From: Streptomyces sp. ISL-12 | GTDB taxonomy: Bacteria; Actinomycetota; Actinomycetes; Streptomycetales; Streptomycetaceae | Assembly (NCBI RefSeq): GCF_018614415.1 | Contig: NZ_JAGGOO010000047.1 | Span: 1 to 60,240, forward strand | Length of the DNA: 60,240 nucleotides | Reading direction: 5' to 3' | Shown here: positions 1 to 7,468 of the stretch, piece after piece | Layout of the letters: the number at the start of each line of letters is the position of its first letter | How positions within the stretch are numbered: position 1 is the first letter of the stretch | Translations under genes and position numbers: made by a program | Notes under the pieces: model-generated | The model's input: only the letters and a program-made list of their open reading frames with translations | Databases searched by the model: none | Told to the model about the DNA's origin: nothing

Positions 1-34
1 GTAGGACGCCGCCGAACAATTTTTGGATAAAGGG

Positions 35-65
35 AAACCCCCGCACCTTTTGGTGCGGGGGTTTT
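35..65 (+). terminator. Intrinsic terminator of the gene upstream of the window
   Basis: A perfect stem (five C then GCACC, pairing with GGTGC then five G) with a TTTT loop is followed by a run of four T. This is a textbook Rho-independent terminator. It ends about 20 bp before the first complete gene, so it most likely closes a transcript entering from the left. Confidence 0.85.
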
Positions 66-84
66 CTGCGTTTAGGGTCGGTGT

Positions 85-729
85 ATGCGCTACGACCTGG
101 TCATCTTCGACAACGACGGCGTGCTCGTCGACAGTGAGCCGATCTCCAACCGGCTGCTGGCCGGCTATCTGACGGAGCTCGGGCATCCGACCTCGTACGA
201 GGACTCTTTGCGGGACTACATGGGGGCCGCCATGCATCGGGTCCATGATCTGATCCGGGAACGGACTGGGCGGGGGCTGCCCGAGGATTTTGACGATGTC
301 TTTCATGGGCGGGTGTTCGCGGCTTTCGAGAGGGAGCTGGCGGCGGTGCCCGGTGTGGTCGGGGTGCTGGAGCAGCTTGCCGCGGACGGGGCGGCGTACT
401 GCGTGGCGTCGTCCGGGAGTCATGAGCGGATTCGGGTGGGGCATCGGACGACCGGGCTGGACCGGTGGTTCGATGACGGGCGGATTTTCAGTTCGGAGGA
501 TGTGGGGCGGGGGAAGCCGGCGCCGGATCTGTTCCTGTACGCGGCCGAGCGGATGGGCGTGGCGCCGGAGCGGTGTGTGGTCGTCGAGGACAGTCCGCTC
601 GGGGTGGCGGCGGCCGTGGCGGCCGGGATGGACGTCGTGGGGTTCACGGCCATGACGCCGGCGGAGAAGCTGGGCGGGGCCGGGAAGGTGTTCGCGGACA
701 TGCGGGAGCTGCCCGGTCTGCTGTCCTGA
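85..729 (+). CDS. HAD-superfamily phosphatase (beta-phosphoglucomutase/GPH-like)
   Basis: A 214-residue protein opening with the HAD motif I, DNDGVLVDSE at residues 9-18, where D9 would be the phospho-accepting nucleophile and D11 the acid/base. Motif II is the VASSGS stretch near residue 110, and motif III/IV the GKPAPD...EDSPLGV stretch near residues 150-175. An alpha-helical cap lies between motifs I and II. This order and length fit subfamily IA enzymes that hydrolyse small phosphate esters such as phosphoglycolate or sugar phosphates. The substrate cannot be read from sequence. The ATG lies 20 bp after a terminator, so the gene probably has its own promoter or a very short leader. Alternative: a phosphomutase of the same fold. 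Confidence 0.85.
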   Translation: MRYDLVIFDNDGVLVDSEPISNRLLAGYLTELGHPTSYEDSLRDYMGAAMHRVHDLIRERTGRGLPEDFDDVFHGRVFAAFERELAAVPGVVGVLEQLAADGAAYCVASSGSHERIRVGHRTTGLDRWFDDGRIFSSEDVGRGKPAPDLFLYAAERMGVAPERCVVVEDSPLGVAAAVAAGMDVVGFTAMTPAEKLGGAGKVFADMRELPGLLS

Positions 730-1078
730 CGGACATCTGTCATGGGGGATGCGGACGGTTGTCCCTGGCGGCGGACGGGCTCCCGACAGGACGCTGGGGC
801 ACTACGTGATGAAGGACGGGGCGGGGTCAGGATCAGTACGCTCGCGGCGCTCGGGACAGCGTGGCCACCAGTGTGGTGGGGGTCGTGAGGGCGTACGTGC
901 TGCCCGTCGACGTGATGGTGTGGCTCGGGACCGTGGTCATGTGCGGGGTGCTCGGGGTGACCTTCGTGGTCAGTGGGGCGTTGGCGGCCGGGCGGGAGGC
1001 GTGCGCCGCGGAAGGTGACGTCGATTCGTCTCCGGCGGGACCTACCCAGCGGTAGGGCGGGGCCCTACGCTCGCCGCC
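730..1078. other. Gene-poor region between the HAD and MFS genes
   Basis: About 350 bp without a convincing gene. A small plus-strand frame from a GTG at 861 to 1055 would encode 64 residues with one hydrophobic segment, but it has no clear ribosome binding site and I recognise no family. Near the 3' end, a short inverted repeat (GTAGGGC...GCCCTAC, 1052-1068) lies just upstream of the MFS start and could be an operator or leader hairpin. Confidence 0.4.
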
Positions 1079-2284
1079 ATGACGGATGTGCCGCGGCGGG
1101 GCAGGGTTTCTCTGGCGTTCGGCTTCTTCGCCCAGGGCGTGGCGTTCGCGCTGCTGGTGACGCGCATTCCGGCCGTGCAGGACCGGTACGGGGTCTCCGA
1201 CGGGCTGCTTCCGGTGTTTCTGGCGGCCGTGCCGGTACTGGCCGGTGTGGGGAGCGTGGTGACCGGGCGGCTGGTGCGGCGGGTGCGGCCGAGTCGGGTG
1301 CTGCGGTGGTCCCAGCCGGTGGTGCTGCTGGCGTTGCTCGGGGTCGGGCTGGGTGAGGGGATGGCCCAGTTGGCCGTCGCGCTCGGGGCGTTCGGGCTGG
1401 CGGTGGGGGCGTTGGACGCCTCGATGAACATGCTCGGGGTCAGCCTGCAGCGGGCGTACGGGCGGAGCATCATGCTCGGGTTCCATGCCGCGTACAGCTT
1501 GGGCGGGATCGTCGGGGCCTCGCTGGCGTGGGCAGGGGCGCACTGGGGGCTGGCGCTGTGGGTGTCGTATCTGCCGGTGGTCGGGGTGCTGGTGCCGGCG
1601 GCGCTGGTGGGGAGCCGGTGGTATGTGGACCGGGGTGGGGAGGAGGGAGGAGCCGGTGAGGGTGGGTTGGAGTTTCGGGTGTTGCTGCCGTTGTGTCTGG
1701 TGATGGCCTTCGCGTACATCGGGGACTCGACGGTGTCCAACTGGAGTGCCAAGTACCTGCAGGACGTGCTGGGGAGTTCGGAGCAGCTGGCGACCGTGCC
1801 GTACAGCGTGTACATGGTGACCACGTTGGCCGGGCGGGCTCTGGGGGACTTCGGGGTGCGGCGGCTGGGGGCCCTGGTGGTCGTGCGGGGTGGGGCGCTG
1901 GTGGCGGCGGTGGGGTTCGCGGTGGTGGCGGGGGCGCCGGTGGCCTGGGTGGGGATGGCCGGGTTCACGCTGCTGGGGGTGGGGCTGTGCGTGCTGGTGC
2001 CGCAGACGTTCGCGGCGGCGGGGCGGTTGTTTCCCGGGGCTTCGGATGCGGCTGTCGCGCGGCTGAATGTCTTCAATTACGTGGGTTTTCTGGTGGGTTC
2101 GCCTTTGGTCGGGGCGCTCGGGGGTGTGTGGAGTTATCGCGGGGCGATGCTGGTGCCGATGGTGTTGGTGCTGGTGACGGTCGTGTACGCCCGGTCGTTC
2201 GAGGCGGGCGGGGCCGACCGATACGGTGGCGGGCATGAGCGGGCGCGCGCGGCTGATGTGGGACGAGGCGGTAACGGGTTATGA
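1079..2284 (+). CDS. MFS transporter (YbjJ-like)
   Basis: A 401-residue protein made of about twelve hydrophobic segments, beginning with a helix around residues 12-35 and carrying RIPAVQ near residue 30 and a Gly/Ala-rich HAAYSLGG segment around residue 140. Both features are typical of YbjJ-type major facilitator proteins. These are proton-linked transporters of small molecules in the cytoplasmic membrane. The loop after the sixth helix (GGEEGGAGEG, near residue 190) is the expected central cytoplasmic loop. The last 50 bp overlap the start of acuC, so the two genes are probably co-transcribed and translationally coupled. The substrate is unknown. Confidence 0.8.
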   Translation: MTDVPRRGRVSLAFGFFAQGVAFALLVTRIPAVQDRYGVSDGLLPVFLAAVPVLAGVGSVVTGRLVRRVRPSRVLRWSQPVVLLALLGVGLGEGMAQLAVALGAFGLAVGALDASMNMLGVSLQRAYGRSIMLGFHAAYSLGGIVGASLAWAGAHWGLALWVSYLPVVGVLVPAALVGSRWYVDRGGEEGGAGEGGLEFRVLLPLCLVMAFAYIGDSTVSNWSAKYLQDVLGSSEQLATVPYSVYMVTTLAGRALGDFGVRRLGALVVVRGGALVAAVGFAVVAGAPVAWVGMAGFTLLGVGLCVLVPQTFAAAGRLFPGASDAAVARLNVFNYVGFLVGSPLVGALGGVWSYRGAMLVPMVLVLVTVVYARSFEAGGADRYGGGHERARAADVGRGGNGL

Positions 2285-3410
2285 CTTCGGGCCGGACCAT
2301 CCGATGGATCCGGTGCGGCTCGCCCTGACGCGCGCGCTGGTCGGTGCCTTCGGGCTCGACCGGGAGCTGGACGTCGTAGCGGCGAAGGCGGCCGGGGAGT
2401 CGACGTTGCGGCTGGTGCACCGGGAGGACTACATCGCGGCGGTGAAGGCGGCTTCCGTCGATCCGGGGGCGGCGGACGGCGCGTACGGGCTGGGGACGGT
2501 CGATGATCCGGCGTTCGCGGGGATGCACGAGGTGTCGGCGCTGATCGCCGGGCAGTCGGTGGGGGCGGCGGAGGCGGTGTGGCGGGGGGACGCGCTGCAC
2601 GCGGTGAACTTCGCGGGCGGGCTGCATCACGCGATGCCGGGGGCGGCGTCGGGGTTCTGCGTGTACAACGACGCGGCGCTGGCGATCGCGCGGCTGCTGG
2701 AGCTGGGTGCCGAGCGGGTCGTGTACGTGGATGTCGATGTGCATCACGGGGACGGGGTGCAGGCGGCGTTCTGGGAGGACCCGCGGGTGCTGACGGTGTC
2801 GTTGCACGAGCATCCGCGGATGTTGTTCCCGGGGAGCGGGTGGCCCGAAGAGACCGGGGCGGACGGGGCGGCGGAGGGATCGGCGGTGAACGTCGCGTTG
2901 CCGGCGGGGACCGGGGACGCGGGGTGGCTGCGGGCGTTCCACGCGGTGGTGCCGGAGCTGGTTTCGTCTTTTCGGCCGCAGGTGCTGGTGACGCAGCACG
3001 GGGCGGACACGCACTTCGAGGATCCGTTGGCGCACCTGGCGGTGTCGGTGGACGCGCAGCGGGCGGTGCAGGTGGCGTGCCATGAGCTGGCGCACGAGTA
3101 CGCCGGGGGCCGGTGGGTGGCGCTGGGCGGGGGCGGTTACGCGGTGGTGGACGTGGTGCCGCGGTCGTGGACGCATCTGGTGGGGATCGCGGCGGGGCGG
3201 GAGGTGGCGCCGGAGGCGGTGATCCCGGAGTCGTGGCGGGCGGAGGTGTACGCGCGGACCCGGCAGTTGGGGCCGATGCGGATGACGGACGGGCGGTGGC
3301 CTGTGTCGTGGGCGGGGTGGGAGGCGGGGTACGACCCCGCGGACCGGGTGGATCAGGCGGTGGTGGCGGCTCGGCGGGCGGTGTTTCCGTTGCGGGGGTT
3401 GTTGGCTTGA
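2235..3410 (+). CDS. acuC: Acetoin utilization protein AcuC (class I/II histone-deacetylase family)
   Basis: A 391-residue deacetylase-family protein. It shows the HDAC hallmarks GGLHHA (two active-site histidines), the FCVYND stretch, and VDVDVHHGDGVQ, whose Asp and His bind the catalytic zinc, plus a Gly-rich GGGGYA motif near the C-terminus. AcuC deacetylates acetyl-lysine of metabolic enzymes; acetyl-CoA synthetase is the classical target. I chose the ATG at 2235 because family members I recall begin MSGRA. A GTG nine bases upstream (2226) is possible. The start lies inside the 3' end of the MFS gene. Confidence 0.88.
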   Translation: MSGRARLMWDEAVTGYDFGPDHPMDPVRLALTRALVGAFGLDRELDVVAAKAAGESTLRLVHREDYIAAVKAASVDPGAADGAYGLGTVDDPAFAGMHEVSALIAGQSVGAAEAVWRGDALHAVNFAGGLHHAMPGAASGFCVYNDAALAIARLLELGAERVVYVDVDVHHGDGVQAAFWEDPRVLTVSLHEHPRMLFPGSGWPEETGADGAAEGSAVNVALPAGTGDAGWLRAFHAVVPELVSSFRPQVLVTQHGADTHFEDPLAHLAVSVDAQRAVQVACHELAHEYAGGRWVALGGGGYAVVDVVPRSWTHLVGIAAGREVAPEAVIPESWRAEVYARTRQLGPMRMTDGRWPVSWAGWEAGYDPADRVDQAVVAARRAVFPLRGLLA

Positions 3411-3415
3411 CGGGT

Positions 3416-3438
3416 GTCGGCCGGCGGTGTTGGCCGAC
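3416..3438 (+). terminator. Weak hairpin after acuC
   Basis: A GTCGGCC/GGCCGAC stem with a nine-base loop begins five bases after the acuC stop. It has no T-run, so its role as a terminator is uncertain. Confidence 0.3.
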
Positions 3439-3618
3439 GGTCGTGCGGGGCGGGGCGGGGCGGGTCGGTTGTCGGGTGCGTGGCGTTGTGGCTGACGGCT
3501 TGCGGCGCCCGCGGTGGGGCGAGGCGTTCGTGGTGGGGGGCGGGGTGGTCGGCCGAGTGGGTGGAGTCGGGGGGAAACGGGGTCGGGCGGGGGCCGGGTT
3601 CGGGAGTATCGGGGGGTG

Positions 3619-4431
3619 GTGTCGGCACGGGAGCTTCGTGATCATCTGCTCGATGCCCGGCTGGCCGGGGTCGTGGCGACCTCGCGGGAGACGAGCCTGC
3701 GCAGTTATCGGCTGTTCGCGGCCCGGGATCCCCGGGTGCTGCTGGGGATCGATCCCGTAGGGGCCTGGCGGCAGCGGGAGGTGATCGAGCTGATGGCGGA
3801 CCGGTGCGGCGTATCGGCCGACCCCCGATGCGTCACGGGGCAGGACGTGATCGATCCGGACCGGACGCTGAGCGCCCTGGACGCCTTCGCGGACCGGCTC
3901 GCGGAGGCCGCCCGGCGTGGGGCCCCGGTCGTGCTCGGCACCGGGCATCCGCACCGGCTGCTCGGTTTCTACGCCGCCTTGGCGGACGCCCTGTCGGCGG
4001 CGGGATGTGCCGTTCTCACCCCGGCGCAGGGTCGCTGTGTCGACATAACGACCCGGTTCGGTCTACGCACGTACAACCTCGACTACGTACGAGGCGTCGC
4101 GTTGGTGCGGGAACCCGGCCCTGAACGCCCCGGTTGTGAGCCCGGCGCGCACACCCACTCACCCCTCCCGGTTCGGACCGCGCTGGCCGGTGCGGCGGAG
4201 GCCGGCGGGGTGCTGCCGGAGCTGGTGATCGGAGACCACGGATGGGTCTGCGGAGCAGGTCAGCTGGGGTTCGAGGCCATCGGGCTCGCTGATACGGACG
4301 ACCCCGCGCTCTTCGTGGGTCAGGCAGAGGGGTGCGTGTCCGTCGTCGTTCCACTTGATGACGGCGTGCGGTCCGATTACTACCTCCCGCTTACCCGCTA
4401 CGTACTCAATCGAGCGTGTCTGTCCCAGTAG
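3619..4431 (+). CDS. Phosphatase-like protein of a Streptomyces-conserved family
   Basis: A 270-residue protein whose frame resembles a family annotated simply as phosphatase in many Streptomyces genomes. The N-terminal ARLAG..ATSRE region, a central GTGHPHRLL motif (around residue 115), DHGW (around residue 197) and the near-terminal DDPALFVGQAEG segment are the recognisable landmarks. In S. coelicolor this gene also sits between acuC and the BldC-like gene. No classical HAD or PTP signature is visible, so the enzymatic label rests on recollection of family naming. Two in-frame GTG codons (3616 and 3619) follow a G-rich stretch; I took the second. The leader from 3411 to 3618 is otherwise empty. 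Confidence 0.65.
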   Translation: MSARELRDHLLDARLAGVVATSRETSLRSYRLFAARDPRVLLGIDPVGAWRQREVIELMADRCGVSADPRCVTGQDVIDPDRTLSALDAFADRLAEAARRGAPVVLGTGHPHRLLGFYAALADALSAAGCAVLTPAQGRCVDITTRFGLRTYNLDYVRGVALVREPGPERPGCEPGAHTHSPLPVRTALAGAAEAGGVLPELVIGDHGWVCGAGQLGFEAIGLADTDDPALFVGQAEGCVSVVVPLDDGVRSDYYLPLTRYVLNRACLSQ

Positions 4432-4560
4432 GGCGCCGATGCGTGCACCTCTTCCCCACTCGCATCACCCGCACCTACATTGGGGAGTGAGCACGCAGCG
4501 ACGAAGAGTCACCGGAAGGGGAAGCCGGTGGCCGTCGAGTGCGGAAGGTTCAGGTGTGTC

Positions 4561-4770
4561 ATGGCTGATGACCAGAGGCCTCTGAGCGAGGTTCAGTTCC
4601 TTACCGTGGCGGAGGTCGCCTCGGTGATGCGAGTGTCGAAGATGACCGTGTACCGGTTGGTGCACAGCGGTCATCTGCCCGCGATCCGGGTGGGGCGGTC
4701 CTTCCGCGTCCCGGAGAATGCGGTTCACGAGTACCTCCGCGAGAGCTTCGTGGGGGTGGACACGGCCTGA
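4561..4770 (+). CDS. BldC-like MerR/excisionase-type DNA-binding protein
   Basis: A 69-residue protein that is essentially one winged helix-turn-helix: LTVAEVASVMRVSKMTVYRL (residues 14-33) is the HTH, and GHLPAIRVGRSFRVP the wing. This is the compact BldC/excisionase architecture. BldC itself is encoded elsewhere in Streptomyces, so this is a paralogue; I recall the same gene next to the 32-residue ribosomal protein gene in S. coelicolor (SCO3328). The ATG at 4561 follows a GGAAGG-like binding site about ten bases upstream. A strong terminator follows, so the gene is probably monocistronic. Targets are unknown. Confidence 0.85.
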   Translation: MADDQRPLSEVQFLTVAEVASVMRVSKMTVYRLVHSGHLPAIRVGRSFRVPENAVHEYLRESFVGVDTA

Positions 4771-4789
4771 TCAGGGCCCGTCAGGGCTC

Positions 4790-4825
4790 GGGGGAGGTCC
4801 CCGGCAGTCCCGTCGGACCTCCCCC
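4790..4825 (+). terminator. Hairpin terminator after the BldC-like gene
   Basis: A perfect 11-bp stem (GGGGGAGGTCC/GGACCTCCCCC) with a 14-base loop starts 20 bp after the stop codon. There is no T-run, as is usual for Streptomyces terminators. Confidence 0.7.
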
Positions 4826-4935
4826 GTCCCCTCGATTACGACCTCAGCGCTCGGGCAGGTAGGCTAGCCCCTCGTAGGTCGTGTGGGCCCATGGCGCCCA
4901 AACAACCGAGTGATGAGAAGTGAGCGAGGGTAGTC

Positions 4936-5034
4936 GTGGGCTCTGTTATCAAGAAGCGGCGCAAGCGGATGGCCAAGAAGAAGCACCGCAAGCTGCTCAA
5001 GCGCACGCGCGTTCAGCGTCGCAACAAGAAGTAA
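4936..5034 (+). CDS. Small ribosomal subunit protein bS22 (AURKAIP1/COX24 domain)
   Basis: A 32-residue, extremely basic protein starting [18 protein letters not shown] and ending QRRNKK. This is the actinobacterial AURKAIP1/COX24-domain protein, which in mycobacteria was found by cryo-EM in the 30S subunit and named bS22. It binds rRNA near the decoding region. More than half of its residues are Lys or Arg, and there is no room for another domain. It starts with GTG preceded by AGCGAGGG, about five bases away, and ends at TAA, a rare stop in this genome. A perfect 38-bp palindrome 25 bp downstream closes the transcript, so the gene is monocistronic, as befits a highly expressed gene. Confidence 0.93.
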   Translation: MGSVIKKRRKRMAKKKHRKLLKRTRVQRRNKK

Positions 5035-5059
5035 GCGACGCGACGCCGCGAAAGCGTCA

Positions 5060-5097
5060 TCTGTGGCCCCCCACCGGATCCGGTGGGGGGCCACAGA
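5060..5097 (+). terminator. Strong hairpin terminator after the bS22 gene
   Basis: A perfect 38-bp palindrome centred on GGATCC, with 19-bp arms beginning TCTGTGG and ending CCACAGA. The few central bases must form the loop. It is the strongest terminator-like hairpin in the left half of the window. Confidence 0.9.
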
Positions 5098-5255
5098 CGT
5101 TCCGGAGACGGACGTGCGCGGCGGGCGGGCAGGTGGGCCGTACGGCCGTTTTCCGTCACGGGACGCGTCCGGCGGTCATCACTGCGCAACACCGAGCCGA
5201 TAGGTTGGCCCGCGGGCGGGGAACCCGGCGGGGGACCGAGAGAAAGGCGCGGATC

Positions 5256-6317
5256 GTGGGCAAGGTCGTGCTCGTGACCGGAGTGGCCCGGCAGTTGGGG
5301 GGCCGCTTCGTGCGGCGGATCCAGCGGGACCCGGCGGTGGACCGGGTCGTCGGTGTGGACGCGGTTCCGCCCGAGCACCATCTGGGCGGCGCGGACTTCG
5401 TCCAGGCCGACATCCGGCAGCCCACCATCGCGCGGGTGCTGGCGGAGACGGGCGCCGACACGGTCGTCCACATGGACGTCACCGGCACCCCGCTGGGCAG
5501 CGGCAGCCGGACGTCGGTCAAGGAGACCAACGTCATCGGGACCATGCAGCTGCTCGGCGCCTGCCAGAAGTCGCCGGCCGTGCGGCGGCTGGTGGTGAAG
5601 TCCAGTACGAACGTCTACGGGTCCGCGCCCCGCGATCCGGCCGTCTGCACCGAGACGACGTCGGCCAAGTCCCTGCCCAGCGGTGGCTTCGCCAAGGACA
5701 CCGTGGAGGTCGAGGGGTACGTTCGGGGCTTCGCGCGGCGGCGGCCGGACGTCGCGGTGTGCGTGCTGCGGTTCGCCAACGTCCTCGGCCCGGCCACCGA
5801 CACCCCCCTGGCGTCGTACTTCTCGCTGCCGGTGCTGCCGACGGTGTTCGGCTACGACCCGCGGCTGCAGTTCGTCCACGAGGACGACGCGATCGAGGTG
5901 CTGCGGATCGCCTCGCACGAGCCGGAGCGGGGGACGCTGAACAGCGGGACGTTCAACATCGCCGGGGACGGTGTCCTGGTGCTCTCCCAGTGCGCGCGGC
6001 GGCTGGGCCGGCCCACCGTGCCGATGCTGCTGCCCGTGGTCACCTGGGCGGGGTCCCTGGTGCGTACGCTGGGGGTGACGGACTTCTCCCCCGAGCAGAT
6101 CCGGCTGCTCACGCACGGCCGGGTCGTGGACACCACCCAGATGCGCGAGACGCTGGGTTTCCAGCCGAAACACACCACCGCCGAGACGTTCGCGGACTTC
6201 GCACGCAGCCGGGAGCCGGGGCTGCTCCCGCCGGCCGCCGTCGCGAGGGCCGTGGACCGGATCGCCGCGCTGTCCCGTACGGGCGGCGGCCACACCCCGA
6301 CGCAGAGCGCCAACTGA
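5256..6317 (+). CDS. NAD-dependent epimerase/dehydratase-family protein (atypical extended SDR)
   Basis: A 353-residue extended short-chain dehydrogenase with an N-terminal Rossmann fold. The nucleotide-binding loop reads VTGVARQLGG (residues 7-16), a variant of TGxxGxxG, and VGVDAV follows the second strand. KSSTNVYGS is the usual substrate-side motif. The catalytic YxxxK is not present: the expected place reads GFAKDTVE, with Phe instead of Tyr. It may therefore bind nucleotide-sugars or NAD without the normal chemistry. The GTG start follows GAAAGGCGCGG. The acyltransferase begins 14 bp after the stop, so they form an operon; the same pair adjoins bldN in S. coelicolor. Confidence 0.8.
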   Translation: MGKVVLVTGVARQLGGRFVRRIQRDPAVDRVVGVDAVPPEHHLGGADFVQADIRQPTIARVLAETGADTVVHMDVTGTPLGSGSRTSVKETNVIGTMQLLGACQKSPAVRRLVVKSSTNVYGSAPRDPAVCTETTSAKSLPSGGFAKDTVEVEGYVRGFARRRPDVAVCVLRFANVLGPATDTPLASYFSLPVLPTVFGYDPRLQFVHEDDAIEVLRIASHEPERGTLNSGTFNIAGDGVLVLSQCARRLGRPTVPMLLPVVTWAGSLVRTLGVTDFSPEQIRLLTHGRVVDTTQMRETLGFQPKHTTAETFADFARSREPGLLPPAAVARAVDRIAALSRTGGGHTPTQSAN

Positions 6318-6331
6318 GGAGCGCATCAACG

Positions 6332-7399
6332 ATGGCTGATGCCAAGGTCATTCCGTTCGACGACGACCGGTCCCGCGGGGGCGCCGGGCAGCGCTCGGCG
6401 CGGCGCAGGGGCGGCGCGGGGAGCCGGCGGGCGAGTGCGGCGGAGTCCGCCGCGCCGGTCGGCGAGGTCCAGGCGCTGCCCGTGCGGCAGGGCGGGGAGG
6501 GCGACGGTCCGGTGGCAGGGGAGGGCCGGGAGCTGCCCCCGGGGGAGGACGGTGGCGGTGACGGGCTGGAGCGGCGGATCGCGGGCGGGCTGGCGTTCCT
6601 GCGCCGGCGCCTGACCGGTGACTACGAGGTCGACGACTTCGGCTATGACGCCGAGCTGACCGACCAGGTGCTGATGTCCGTGCTGCGTCCGGTGTACGAG
6701 AAGTACTTCCGGGTCGAGGTGAAGGGCGTCGAGAACATCCCGGCCGAGGGCGGGGCGCTGATCGTCGCCAACCACTCCGGGACGCTGCCGCTGGACGGCC
6801 TGATGATGCAGGTCGCGGTCCACGACAACCATCCGGCGGGGCGGCATCTGCGGCTGCTCGCGGCGGACCTGGTGTTCGTGCTGCCGGTCGTCAACGAGCT
6901 GGCCCGCAAGCTGGGACACACCCTGGCCTGCGCGGAGGACGCGGCGCGGCTGCTCGGGCAGGGGGAGCTGGTCGGGGTGATGCCGGAGGGGTTCAAGGGG
7001 CTGGGCAAGCCGTTCGGCGACCGGTACAAGCTGCAGCGGTTCGGCCGGGGCGGGTTCGTCTCCACGGCGCTGCGGGCGGGGACGCCGATCGTCCCGTGCT
7101 CGATCGTCGGCGCGGAGGAGATCTACCCGATGATCGGCAACGCCAGGACGCTGGCCCGGCTGCTGGGATTCCCGTACTTCCCGCTGACGCCGACGTTCCC
7201 GTGGCTGGGGCCGTTGGGGGCGGTGCCGTTGCCGACGAAGTGGACGATCCAGTTCGGCGAGCCGATCCCCACGGACCACTATCCGGCGGAGGCGGCGGAG
7301 GACCCGATGCTGATGTTCAACCTGACCGACCAGGTCAGGGAGCAGATCCAGCACACGCTGTACAAGCTGCTGGTGCAGCGGCGGTCGGTGTTCTTCTAG
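6332..7399 (+). CDS. Lysophospholipid acyltransferase family protein (PlsC-like)
   Basis: A 355-residue protein with a disordered, Gly/Arg-rich first 80 residues and then a PlsC-type acyltransferase domain. Motif I is NHSGTLPLDG around residue 150, and PEGFKGLGKPF around residue 220 corresponds to motif III. VPCSIVGAEE follows as motif IV. Such enzymes move an acyl chain from acyl-ACP or acyl-CoA to lysophosphatidate or a related acceptor at the inner face of the membrane. The ATG is preceded by GAGGAG with suitable spacing. It is the second gene of an operon with the epimerase-like gene, suggesting a joint role in an envelope lipid or glycolipid; that is inference. Confidence 0.82.
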   Translation: MADAKVIPFDDDRSRGGAGQRSARRRGGAGSRRASAAESAAPVGEVQALPVRQGGEGDGPVAGEGRELPPGEDGGGDGLERRIAGGLAFLRRRLTGDYEVDDFGYDAELTDQVLMSVLRPVYEKYFRVEVKGVENIPAEGGALIVANHSGTLPLDGLMMQVAVHDNHPAGRHLRLLAADLVFVLPVVNELARKLGHTLACAEDAARLLGQGELVGVMPEGFKGLGKPFGDRYKLQRFGRGGFVSTALRAGTPIVPCSIVGAEEIYPMIGNARTLARLLGFPYFPLTPTFPWLGPLGAVPLPTKWTIQFGEPIPTDHYPAEAAEDPMLMFNLTDQVREQIQHTLYKLLVQRRSVFF

Positions 7400-7422
7400 A
7401 CGCTCAGAGGTCCGACATGACG

Positions 7423-7453
7423 GTACGGCGGTGGGGCGTCCCCACCGCCGTAC
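7423..7453. terminator. Bidirectional terminator between the acyltransferase and rsbN
   Basis: A perfect 14-bp stem (GTACGGCGGTGGGG with its complement) around a three-base loop sits between two convergent genes, so it can stop transcription from both sides. Confidence 0.85.
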
Positions 7454-7468
7454 GGCGTCAGGCCCGTC

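Noticed and set aside
861..1055. Possible 64-residue membrane protein
   Set aside because: One hydrophobic segment but no ribosome binding site, no family, and overlapping alternative frames; mentioned only in the region note.
833..2236. Long minus-strand open frame opposite the MFS gene
   Set aside because: His/Pro/Arg-rich translation with no domain, lying exactly opposite a gene with clear membrane helices.
2134..3954. Long minus-strand Pro/Arg-rich frame opposite acuC
   Set aside because: No recognisable motif; composition is typical of an antisense shadow of a GC-biased gene.
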